64,000 bases of DNA from Comamonas testosteroni TK102 (lineage in GTDB: Bacteria > Pseudomonadota > Gammaproteobacteria > Burkholderiales > Burkholderiaceae_C), in NCBI RefSeq assembly GCF_000739375.1, contig NZ_CP006704.1:4464001-4528000 (forward strand), given 5' to 3'. Shown here in pieces: positions 10,167-17,552 of this stretch (position 1 is the stretch's first letter; each line of letters opens with the position of its first letter). The position numbers and the translations under genes are program-made. A model generated the notes under the pieces. It was not told the DNA's origin and did no database searches. It saw only the letters and a program-made list of their open reading frames with translations.

Positions 10167-10728
10167 TGTTCACGACCTCCTTGCTGCGCTTGCCTGTGGT
10201 CAGGCCCGGCGTCTTCAGGATCACGTCGCGCACGGCGTTGTAGTAGCGCACATAGCCGGTGCAGCGGCAGATATGAGGCTCCAGTTGCTCCTCGATGGCT
10301 TTTTCCACCTCATCGGCGGGCACGGGGTGCTTCTGGAGTTTTTCCACCAGCACGGTGGCCGAGTTCACAAAGCCGGGCGTGCAGTAGCCGCACTGAAAGG
10401 AGTAGTGCTCGAGAAAAGCCTTCTGCACCGGCGAAGGATGGACCACGCCCTTGTCGTCCACCGAGGCAATGCCCTCCACGGTACGAATGGTCTTGCCGTT
10501 GAGCCAGGTCACGCCGGTCACGCAGGCAGGCACGGTGATCGAGCCTTTTTCCGGGTCGTCGACGATGATGGTGCAGGCGCGGCACACGCCCTGGCCGCAG
10601 CCCAGACGTGTGCCGTTCATGCCCGCGTATTCCTGCAGGAACTCGATCATCATCAAGTCCTTGGGAACGTCGACGGGGCCTACCTGTTTGCGATTGATGG
10701 TGGCGGAGAATTGGATACGGTCCTGCAT
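10159..10728 (-). CDS. 2Fe-2S subunit of molybdenum hydroxylase (IorA type)
   Basis: Small iron-sulphur subunit of a xanthine-oxidase-family enzyme. Both clusters are visible: the plant-type N-terminal set Cys44, Cys49, Cys52 and Cys69 (GCGQGVCRAC), and the C-terminal set Cys113, Cys116, Cys154 and Cys156 (CGYC, CRC). I chose the ATG at 10728 (189 residues) because the frame upstream lies inside the Mo-subunit gene; the start overlaps that gene's stop by one base (TGATG), a coupling arrangement. No FAD subunit is present, as expected where a cytochrome c replaces it. Confidence 0.93.
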   Translation of the reverse strand: MQDRIQFSATINRKQVGPVDVPKDLMMIEFLQEYAGMNGTRLGCGQGVCRACTIIVDDPEKGSITVPACVTGVTWLNGKTIRTVEGIASVDDKGVVHPSPVQKAFLEHYSFQCGYCTPGFVNSATVLVEKLQKHPVPADEVEKAIEEQLEPHICRCTGYVRYYNAVRDVILKTPGLTTGKRSKEVVNNG

Positions 10729-13535
10729 CACAGTGCCTCTTTGATTTTGTCGGGGGTCACGGGGGTGGCATGAAAGCGCTTGCCCGTGGCATGGGCGATG
10801 GCGTTGACGCAGGCAGCGACCACCGGAATCATCACCACCTCGGCCATGCCCTTGGGCGGATCGGTGCGCGACAGCGGCGGCAGCACCACGCCCTCGGCCG
10901 TCCATACGGCCACTTCGCTGGCGCGCGGCACGTGGTAGCGGTTCAGGTTCCACTGGCCGTTGCCGGGGCCGGTCTCATGGAGCGGCAGGTCTTCGTACAG
11001 CGCATGGCCAATGCCCATGGCCACGCCGCCCTGGATCTGGCCGGAGACCAGCTCGGGCACGATCTGCGTGCCGCATTCCAGCCAGGTCTTGTGCGAGAGG
11101 ATGTTCACCTTGCCCGTGCCCGGGGATACGGACAACTCCACCATGGTGGCGCAGGGCGCGTAGTACACCGTGCCCGCATTGGTGCGCTGCACCGGCGGGT
11201 AATAGACCTTGTCGCGTGCGATGAAGGCATAGCCGCCGGATTTCATCGCAGCCTTCTTGGCCTCGCCGGCACCCTTGCCGTACTGCACGGACAGGGCGTC
11301 GATCATGGCCTGGAACTTCCTGCCCTCTACCGTGAAGTCGGCCTTGGCCCAGGCCCAGCGGTTGAAGGCGTGCACACAGACGCCGGTCACCATGCCCAGC
11401 TCGTGTGCGCGGGCAGCCAGACGCTCCAGGCTCAGCGGCTCCAGGCCCTCGGCCACGAGCATGCGATCACGCCACTCCAGCATGTCTTCGGTGACGGTGC
11501 TCGGCAGCAGCTGACCACCACCTTCCTTGCCGGACCAGATCGACTGGGCCGCAGGCCACAGGCAGAGCTTGAGCAGCAGCTGCGCCGCCTGCTGCGTGGC
11601 GTGGCGGAAGTAGTAGGCCGAGTTCGAGGCCGATACCGGCGAGACCAGGCGCGGTGTCCAGGTCGGGTCCCGCGCCAGCTCGTCTTCCCTGGCCTGAGGC
11701 GTGGTGTAGGGCTCGTCCTTGGTATGCAGCGGCAGGTTGTCCCAATGGTTCACCGCGAAGTCCACATCGTCCGCCGGGCGGCCCAGGAAGGGCTCGACCG
11801 CCACCAACTGCGCCGTGGTGCTGCCGGTGCCGATCTCGGTGGCGATGTGGCGCATCTTGATGCGCCCCTCGGGCGTGATCTCCAGCTGCGCGATCGAGGC
11901 TTCCGCTCCGGTGCCGAAGTCCTTTTGCACCGCACCGAAGCCTATTCCGTAGCGCAGGCCGGGGTTGGCAGCCTCGAAGTCGGCCTTGCGCTTGGCGCGT
12001 TCGGTCCACATCGCATCCTTGGCAGCCATGTCGAGGATCTCGCCAATGCGCAGATGCCCCGAGGGCGAGGCCCCCTGGCTGTTCTTCATGCTGCTCTTGA
12101 GCACATTGCGTCGGCGCAGCTCGATGGCATCCAGGCCGATCTCCTGGGCGATCTCGTCGACCAGCATCTCGGTATAGGCCATGGACTGCACCGTGCCGTA
12201 GCCGCGCATGGAGCCGGCCGTGACGCCGATGGAGGGGTACACCTCGGTCGACAGGTCACTCTCGGGGAAGTAGTAAATGGATTGCGCCGCCGTCACCGCC
12301 ACCGTGCCCACCGAGGGGCTGAAGTTGGTCACACCGCCGCCGTCGCCCACCATGTGGCAGGTCAGAGCGTGGAACTTGCCGTCCTTGTCCACCGAGATCG
12401 CGGTCTCCACATCGAAGGGATGGCGCTTGAGTGCGAACTGGAAATGCTTCCAGCGATCCAGCGCCAGCCGCACCGGGCGGCCCTGTGCGTACAGCGAGGC
12501 CAGTGCCACATAGAACGGGAAGGGATGGTGCTCCTTCTGGCCGTAGCCCACGGTGTAGGAGCTGATGTAGTCGAGCTGGTTCAACGGCAGCTTGCTGTCC
12601 TTGAGCATGTGCATCACATGCTCGGCCGTGCCGTAGGGCGCCTGGCTCGCGGCAACCATGTGCAGCGCACCGCTGCCCTGCTCATACCAGGCCAGGCCGT
12701 TTTCCATTTCCATGGCCACATGCTCGATGGACTGGCTGTAGTACTTGCGTGCAAACGCACGCAAACCGTCCCTGGGCTGCTTCATCTCGGCCTGGATACG
12801 GGCTGACTCGCCCATCAGCGCCCCGAAGGCAGGGTGGCTGCTGTCGGGCCAGTGCACGCCTTTTTCATCGAGCTGCGGCCAGATGACGGTGTTCTTCATG
12901 GGCGAGAACCTGTCCTCGCCATAGCCGTCCTCGCCTTGCACGCGTACATAGCGCGCGGCCACATAAGGCGCGCGCGGTGGCTGGGCAGCCTCGGCACCGA
13001 AGCGGAAGATCGCGTCATTGAAGCGCAGGCGCTGGTTGGCCACGCGGAACTTCTCGTAGTCGTGCCAGATGGCCACGGCCACCGGGTGCCCCAGCATGGG
13101 CGAGACCTGACCCTTCTTGACGAAGAACTCGCCGTAGAAGCCCGGCTCGGGCATTCCCACGCCGTCGGCAGCGATGGACTCGGCGTCGATCAGCACATCG
13201 GGCTGGTAGTCGCTGCCCAGCACCGACAGATCCAGGCCTTCGTAGATGCGGTCGGCGCGCGGGATATGGATGGTCAGCGCGTGCGACTGCTGCGCGGGCC
13301 AGCCCTGCATGTCCCTGGCGCGCAGGTCGATGGCAAAGACCTTCTGCCCGGTGACCTTGGCCAGGCCGTCGCGGCGGTAGTTGAGGGTGTTGCCATTGAT
13401 CCAGTGGGTCTCCTGACCGCCGGCAGGCGTTATCAATTCCGCAAGCGCGTCTTTGACCGGGCGCACACTCGCAATCACGCCCATGGCGGCGGCAGCCTTC
13501 AGAAAACTGCGCCGATTCAAGTCCAGTTTGGACAC
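10728..13535 (-). CDS. Molybdopterin-binding subunit of periplasmic hydroxylase (IorB type)
   Basis: Large catalytic subunit of a xanthine-oxidase-superfamily hydroxylase similar to isoquinoline 1-oxidoreductase beta. I chose the GTG at 13535, giving 935 residues, because a good AAGGAG lies 8 bases upstream and because the product then starts with a Tat signal (NRRSFLKAAAAMGVIASV, residues 6-23). Export of folded Mo enzyme fits the cytochrome partner. MRGYGTVQSMAYTEMLVDE and the GVAMGIGHALYED segment are family signatures. The substrate, an aldehyde, N-heterocycle or similar, is unknown. No XdhC-type maturation gene is nearby. Confidence 0.9.
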   Translation of the reverse strand: MSKLDLNRRSFLKAAAAMGVIASVRPVKDALAELITPAGGQETHWINGNTLNYRRDGLAKVTGQKVFAIDLRARDMQGWPAQQSHALTIHIPRADRIYEGLDLSVLGSDYQPDVLIDAESIAADGVGMPEPGFYGEFFVKKGQVSPMLGHPVAVAIWHDYEKFRVANQRLRFNDAIFRFGAEAAQPPRAPYVAARYVRVQGEDGYGEDRFSPMKNTVIWPQLDEKGVHWPDSSHPAFGALMGESARIQAEMKQPRDGLRAFARKYYSQSIEHVAMEMENGLAWYEQGSGALHMVAASQAPYGTAEHVMHMLKDSKLPLNQLDYISSYTVGYGQKEHHPFPFYVALASLYAQGRPVRLALDRWKHFQFALKRHPFDVETAISVDKDGKFHALTCHMVGDGGGVTNFSPSVGTVAVTAAQSIYYFPESDLSTEVYPSIGVTAGSMRGYGTVQSMAYTEMLVDEIAQEIGLDAIELRRRNVLKSSMKNSQGASPSGHLRIGEILDMAAKDAMWTERAKRKADFEAANPGLRYGIGFGAVQKDFGTGAEASIAQLEITPEGRIKMRHIATEIGTGSTTAQLVAVEPFLGRPADDVDFAVNHWDNLPLHTKDEPYTTPQAREDELARDPTWTPRLVSPVSASNSAYYFRHATQQAAQLLLKLCLWPAAQSIWSGKEGGGQLLPSTVTEDMLEWRDRMLVAEGLEPLSLERLAARAHELGMVTGVCVHAFNRWAWAKADFTVEGRKFQAMIDALSVQYGKGAGEAKKAAMKSGGYAFIARDKVYYPPVQRTNAGTVYYAPCATMVELSVSPGTGKVNILSHKTWLECGTQIVPELVSGQIQGGVAMGIGHALYEDLPLHETGPGNGQWNLNRYHVPRASEVAVWTAEGVVLPPLSRTDPPKGMAEVVMIPVVAACVNAIAHATGKRFHATPVTPDKIKEAL

Positions 13536-14057
13536 GGTTCCAACTCCTTGCTGCAATGCGCACAGCAACAGCAAGGACTGGCGTGGGCACATCGCTAGAT
13601 GACTATGTATTCCAGGACGTTGTAGACGTCCAAGAGTCAAAAAGCAGGTGATAACGGCTGCAGTTGTTGTCGGCATTACTGCCCACATATCGCCAGCCTT
13701 GGCCGTCCGCCACGCTTTGGTCTTTGAAAAGACTAAGAGGCGCGGAGTATAGAAACAGCTGCTGCAAAGCCAGTCCGCGTATTCAAATCACAAGTTAATT
13801 ACTCGGAAAATTGATCCCCATCAACACCAGTTCCCGACATTGGTGCTTGTCGTGCAAAGCGGCATATCCATATTCCGCTCAGTGCTGAAGAAATCCGCGG
13901 CCCTGCTGCAGCCTGTGGTCCGGGCTTTGGTCATTCAGCTTTTTTGAATTGAGACCTCAATCCTGCTGAACCTTTTTGCATTCGTCGCTTCATACACTGC
14001 ATATCAATTCCAGCAGGCCCCAGCGCCCGCAACCCGCACTTTCTGATTGCAGTTTCC
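13536..14057. other. 522-bp divergent regulatory region
   Basis: Lies between the molybdenum hydroxylase operon and cytochrome b561. No open frame here is convincing. It becomes A/T-richer around 13740-13960 and contains the FNR-type box described separately, so it probably carries both divergent promoters. Confidence 0.6.
13811..13824. promoter_or_regulatory. FNR/Anr-type box
   Basis: TTGATCCCCATCAA matches the consensus TTGAT-N4-ATCAA perfectly. It lies about 234 bases before the cytochrome b561 ATG and about 276 bases before the Mo-subunit GTG. It could control either promoter in response to low oxygen; the distance means a transcription start still has to be placed. Confidence 0.65.
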
Positions 14058-14606
14058 ATGAACTCAAGCTCCCGCTACACCGGTACCGCCATCGCCCTGC
14101 ACTGGGTTCTGGCCCTGGCGCTGATCGGCATCTTCGCCTTTGGTCTCTATATGACAGGCCTGCCTTTCTCGCCCACACGCCTCAAATACTTCAACTGGCA
14201 CAAATGGGCGGGCATGACGATTCTGATCCTGTCCGTGCTGCGCCTGGTCTGGCGCGTCACCCACCGGCCGCCGGAGCTGCCCGAAGCCGTCACCCGCACC
14301 ATGCCAGGCTGGCAGCGCATGGCCCACCATGGCGTGCACCACCTGATGTATGCGCTGTTTTTTGCCATCCCGCTGGTGGGATGGATGTACAGCTCGGCAG
14401 CAGGCTTTCCCATCGTGCTCTTCGGTCAGCTGCCTCTGCCCGACCTGGTGAGCAAGAGCCCCGAACTGGCCGAAGCGCTCAAACCCTGGCATGGCTATCT
14501 GGCCTATGCACTGGCAGCCCTGGTGGTGATGCATATCGCCGCCGTCATCAAGCATCAGATCATTGACCGCGACGGACTGCTGTCACGAATGATTCCAAGC
14601 CAGTAG
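14058..14606 (+). CDS. Cytochrome b561 family protein
   Basis: Four-helix inner-membrane di-haem cytochrome of the bacterial CybB type, which shuttles electrons from periplasmic or quinol donors. The 182 residues hold helices at about 10-32, 47-66, 90-112 and 146-170. Candidate haem-ligand histidines lie in ALHWVLAL, NWHKWAG, HHGVHHLMY and VVMHIAAV. It precedes two YceI-type genes, a pairing seen repeatedly in proteobacteria, where YceI may bind an isoprenoid carrier. The FNR-type box upstream suggests oxygen control. Confidence 0.92.
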   Translation: MNSSSRYTGTAIALHWVLALALIGIFAFGLYMTGLPFSPTRLKYFNWHKWAGMTILILSVLRLVWRVTHRPPELPEAVTRTMPGWQRMAHHGVHHLMYALFFAIPLVGWMYSSAAGFPIVLFGQLPLPDLVSKSPELAEALKPWHGYLAYALAALVVMHIAAVIKHQIIDRDGLLSRMIPSQ

Positions 14607-14700
14607 TCCCCCCTGAGCGGCGCTGCCGGGGCGGCCCCCGCCGCTTCCCCCAGGGGGACGACAGCTTTGCTGCGCGGCGGCGCTTGCTTGCTGTCCCGCT
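14607..14700. repeat. Dispersed intergenic repeat, family A (copy 2)
   Basis: Starts with TCCCCCCTGAGCGG directly after the cytochrome b561 stop, continues with GCCGCTTCCCCCAGGGGGAC, and ends with the shared TGCGCGGCGGCGCTTGCTTG tail. It is the longest copy, with an extra GCCGGGGCGGCCC arm in the middle. Confidence 0.8.
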
Positions 14701-14757
14701 CCTTCAAGCCGGACCGGCTTTTGAGTTTTTTATACGTTCATCACAAGGAGTTTTTTG

Positions 14758-15321
14758 ATGAAAATCCTTTTTTCCTCCGCACTGATCGCTACCGCCTTCA
14801 TGGGCACTGCCGCCCAGGCGGCTCAAGCCCTGGTGCCCGCACAAAGCGCCGTCAACTTTGAAGCCAAGCAGATGGGCGTGCCGCTCAAGGGCCACTTCAA
14901 GAAGTTCGACGCCCAGATCGCCTTCGACGCCGCCAAGCCCGAGAGCAGCAAGATCCATTTCACGGTTGATACCGGCAGCGCCACCATGGGTGCCAAGGAA
15001 ACCGATGCAGAACTGCCCAAGGCAGACTGGTTCAACGTTGCCAAGTTCCCTCAGGCCACGTTCGACTCCAGCGCCGTCAAGGCTCTGGGCGGCGGCAAGT
15101 TCCAGGTGGACGGCACGCTGACCATCAAGGGCAATGCACAGAAGGTAAGCCTGCCCGTAACGCTGACCCAGTCCGGAGCCACCACCACTGCCGCCGGCAC
15201 GCTGGCACTCAAGCGCCTGAACTTCAAGATCGGCGACGGCGACTGGAAGGACACCTCCATGGTGGCCGACGAGGTCAATGTGCAATTCAAGCTGGCTCTG
15301 ACCGGCGTCGGCAAGCTTTAA
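14758..15321 (+). CDS. YceI family periplasmic protein (first of two)
   Basis: Periplasmic lipocalin-like YceI protein; family members bind polyprenoid chains and several act with cytochrome b561. The ATG at 14758 is preferred to the TTG one codon earlier because AAGGAG lies 8 bases before it. The 187 residues start with a signal peptide cut after about residue 21 (TAAQA). The beta-barrel repeats include the SKIHFTVDTGSATMG and LPKADWFNVAKFPQA stretches. The second YceI gene follows after 82 bases. Confidence 0.92.
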   Translation: MKILFSSALIATAFMGTAAQAAQALVPAQSAVNFEAKQMGVPLKGHFKKFDAQIAFDAAKPESSKIHFTVDTGSATMGAKETDAELPKADWFNVAKFPQATFDSSAVKALGGGKFQVDGTLTIKGNAQKVSLPVTLTQSGATTTAAGTLALKRLNFKIGDGDWKDTSMVADEVNVQFKLALTGVGKL

Positions 15322-15341
15322 GCGTTTTTCGGTCTCAGCCC

Positions 15342-15380
15342 TTGATAGTCAAGCGCTGACAGCTCATGTTTTGATAGTTC
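15342..15380. repeat. Dispersed repeat, family B (partial copy)
   Basis: TTGATAGTCAAGCGCTGACAGCT followed by TTTTGATAG. It keeps only one AAGCGCT arm of the palindrome seen in full at 22530 and 43647. Confidence 0.5.
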
Positions 15381-15403
15381 CAATCCCTGAAGGAGTATTC
15401 ACA

Positions 15404-15979
15404 ATGCGTTCCACTCTGTTCGCCCTGGCCGCTGCGTCCCTGTTTGCCACCGCAGCCCAGGCGGCACCTGCCACTTACGCCATCGACCCCACGCACACGT
15501 TCGCGACTTTCGAGATCGATCACTTTGGTGCTTCTACCAACCGTGCCCGCTTCGACAAGAAAAGCGGCACTGTGCAGTTCGACAAGGCGGCCAAGACCGG
15601 CAAGGTGGAAGTGACCCTGGACATGACTTCGGTGAACTCCGGCACGCCTGCCTTCAACAAGCACCTGCAAAGCGCCGACATCTTCAACGTGGAAAAATTC
15701 CCCGAAGCCAAGTTCGTCTCCGACAAGTTTGTGTTTGACGGCGACAAGCTCAAGGAAGTGACCGGCCAGCTGACGCTGCTGGGCAAGACCGCCCCCATCA
15801 CCGTCAAGGCCAACAAGTTCACCTGCTACGAAAGCCCCATGCTGCAAAAGCGTGAAGTCTGCGGCGGCGACTTCGAGGCCACCATCGACCGCACCCAGTG
15901 GGGCGTGAACTACGGCATCCCTTACGGCTTCCCCAAGGAAGTGCGTCTGGTCCTGCAGATCGAAGCCGTGAAGCAGTAA
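15404..15979 (+). CDS. YceI family periplasmic protein (second of two)
   Basis: Paralogue of the preceding YceI gene. I chose the ATG at 15404 because AAGGAG lies 9 bases upstream and a signal peptide (residues 1-20, cut after AAQA) starts there; codons before it do not fit. The 191 residues carry the canonical start YAIDPTHTFATFEIDHFG and the MTSVNSG/FNKHLQS barrel strands, closer to typical YceI than the first copy. An extra CYESPMLQKREVCGGDFEA segment contains two cysteines that could form a disulphide. A strong terminator follows. Confidence 0.94.
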   Translation: MRSTLFALAAASLFATAAQAAPATYAIDPTHTFATFEIDHFGASTNRARFDKKSGTVQFDKAAKTGKVEVTLDMTSVNSGTPAFNKHLQSADIFNVEKFPEAKFVSDKFVFDGDKLKEVTGQLTLLGKTAPITVKANKFTCYESPMLQKREVCGGDFEATIDRTQWGVNYGIPYGFPKEVRLVLQIEAVKQ

Positions 15980-16033
15980 TCCGTCCGCAAAGACTCTCGA
16001 GTGAAGCCCTTTGCGGGCTCTCTCTTTGGCCCG

Positions 16034-16060
16034 GCCCGTGCAAGCGGTACGGGCTTTTTT
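16034..16060 (+). terminator. Terminator of the YceI operon
   Basis: GCCCGT (16034-16039), 9-base loop, ACGGGC (16049-16054), then six T. Confidence 0.8.
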
Positions 16061-16169
16061 GCATCTGCACCCCGCTGCAGATGCCAATTCCCCCATGAAA
16101 AATTTACTTTAGGTTAATCGATTACGAATAGTAGAATAAAAACACTCACACAATCGAAGGAGACATCGC

Positions 16170-16826
16170 ATGAGCCAAGCCGCCCCTACTCCGGTTTACT
16201 CCCAGCCCCGGCGTGCGGACATGAGCCAGCTGCCCGCACCTGCCGCCGTGCAGCAGCTGCATCACTACGCCTACAAGGCCAAGGATGCAGAAGAGACCCG
16301 TCACTTCTACGAGGACATCCTGGGCCTGCCGCTCTATCACATCATCCAGAGCGACTACGTCCCCTCCACAGGCGAGTACTGCCCCTACACCCATTTCTTC
16401 TTCCGCCTCAAGGACGGCTCCTTCATCGCCTTCTTTGACATTGGCGACGACGAAGCAGCCCTGCCCTCCCCCAACACGCCCATCTGGATCAACCACATCT
16501 CCTTCCGTGTGGACTCCGTGCAGGAACTGGAAAACACCAAGGCCCGTCTGCAGGCCTGCGGCGTGGAGGTATTGGGCGTGACAGACCACCACATCTTCAA
16601 GAGCATCTATTTCTTCGACCCCAACGGCATCCGCCTGGAGCTGACGGCCCAGTTGGCCGACGAACTGCAGATGCTCAAGGAAAGCAAGACCGCCCATGCA
16701 CGCCTGGACGAGTGGACCGCACGCAAGGAGCAGTGGCGCAAGGAACGCGCCGAAGGCAAGTCCGGCGCTCCGCTCAAGCCGCAAAGCAACGACCGCCCGG
16801 AGTTCGTGCCTCCCGGCACGGTTTAA
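16170..16826 (+). CDS. VOC (glyoxalase/dioxygenase fold) family protein
   Basis: Cytoplasmic vicinal-oxygen-chelate protein. Two beta-alpha-beta-beta-beta modules span about residues 28-155: QLHHYAYKAKDAEETRHFYE opens the first and NHISFRVDSVQELENTKARL the second. Candidate metal ligands are the His of HHYAY, the His of NHISF and the Glu of GIRLELTA. The last 60 residues are charged and probably disordered. At 218 residues it is longer than a glyoxalase I. The substrate is unknown. AAGGAG lies upstream in an A/T-rich leader, and a bidirectional terminator follows. Confidence 0.85.
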   Translation: MSQAAPTPVYSQPRRADMSQLPAPAAVQQLHHYAYKAKDAEETRHFYEDILGLPLYHIIQSDYVPSTGEYCPYTHFFFRLKDGSFIAFFDIGDDEAALPSPNTPIWINHISFRVDSVQELENTKARLQACGVEVLGVTDHHIFKSIYFFDPNGIRLELTAQLADELQMLKESKTAHARLDEWTARKEQWRKERAEGKSGAPLKPQSNDRPEFVPPGTV

Positions 16827-16893
16827 GAACAGCGCTCCGGGCGCCCCTGACGGCTGCCCGTCCAGATGAAAATCGAAGCGCGGCAATAAAAAA

Positions 16894-16915
16894 GGCATCC
16901 CCAGGGATGCCTTTT
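16894..16915. terminator. Bidirectional terminator
   Basis: GGCATCCC/GGGATGCC stem (16894-16911) flanked by A6 on the left and TTTT on the right, between the convergent VOC and PhnA-type genes. Its core GCATCCCCAGGGATGC recurs at 17515. Confidence 0.85.
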
Positions 16916-16941
16916 GCGCTTTGGGCCGGTCAGATGCCGAC

Positions 16942-17283
16942 TCAGGCCTTTTTCACGAACTCCGTCTTCAGGCTCATGGCGCCAAAGCCATCGATCTTGC
17001 AGTCGATATCGTGATCCCCATCGACCAGGCGGATGTTCTTCACCTTGGTGCCCACCTTGACCACACCTGCCGAGCCTTTGAGCTTCAGATCCTTGATGAC
17101 GGTGACGCTATCGCCATCCTGCAGCACATTGCCTACGCTGTCGCGGTAGACCCTGGACTCCGGCTCGCCCGCTGCCTGGGCCTCGGCGGACCACTCATGG
17201 GCACATTCGGGGCAGACGAACAGGCCTGCATCCTCGTAGGTGAATTCGGAACGGCATTGGGGACAGGGGGGAAATGTGCTCAT
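16942..17283 (-). CDS. PhnA-type zinc-ribbon protein
   Basis: Small cytoplasmic protein of the PhnA/YjdM family (113 residues). An N-terminal zinc ribbon (Cys7, Cys10, Cys24, Cys27 in CPQC and CPEC) is followed by the conserved [18 protein letters not shown] and [21 protein letters not shown]. The ATG at 17283 gives the standard N-terminus [10 protein letters not shown]. The family's role is unclear: despite the name, it is not required for C-P bond cleavage. No phn gene is nearby. Confidence 0.92.
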   Translation of the reverse strand: MSTFPPCPQCRSEFTYEDAGLFVCPECAHEWSAEAQAAGEPESRVYRDSVGNVLQDGDSVTVIKDLKLKGSAGVVKVGTKVKNIRLVDGDHDIDCKIDGFGAMSLKTEFVKKA

Positions 17284-17514
17284 GGGTAATCCTCTCGTTG
17301 TGCGGCCGGGCTGCGGAAACCTCCGGGTCGGCCGCTCTCTGCGCCGGGACGGCTCAGGCCATCCTCGTGCATCTGGGCCACGGGGTGGCAAGCCAGGGCT
17401 ATGGATGCAGTTTACCCGCCCGGTCTCCGCGACCCAGCTAAAGCCAGTACCCACCCGCGCCGCTCACATGTACCAGATCGCTAGAATCGGTCAATCCGTC
17501 TCGAACTATCGACC

Positions 17515-17530
17515 GCATCCCCAGGGATGC
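17515..17530. repeat. Second copy of GCATCCCCAGGGATGC hairpin
   Basis: Identical over 16 bases to the core of the terminator at 16895-16910, and followed by CGTTTTCC. It sits 22 bases before the valS ATG, where a strong stem could attenuate or isolate valS from upstream transcription. Confidence 0.6.
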
Positions 17531-17552
17531 CGTTTTCCTTGACAAGCAAACT

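Noticed and set aside
10770..12806. 678-codon frame antisense to the Mo subunit
   Set aside because: Antisense artefact; no motifs.
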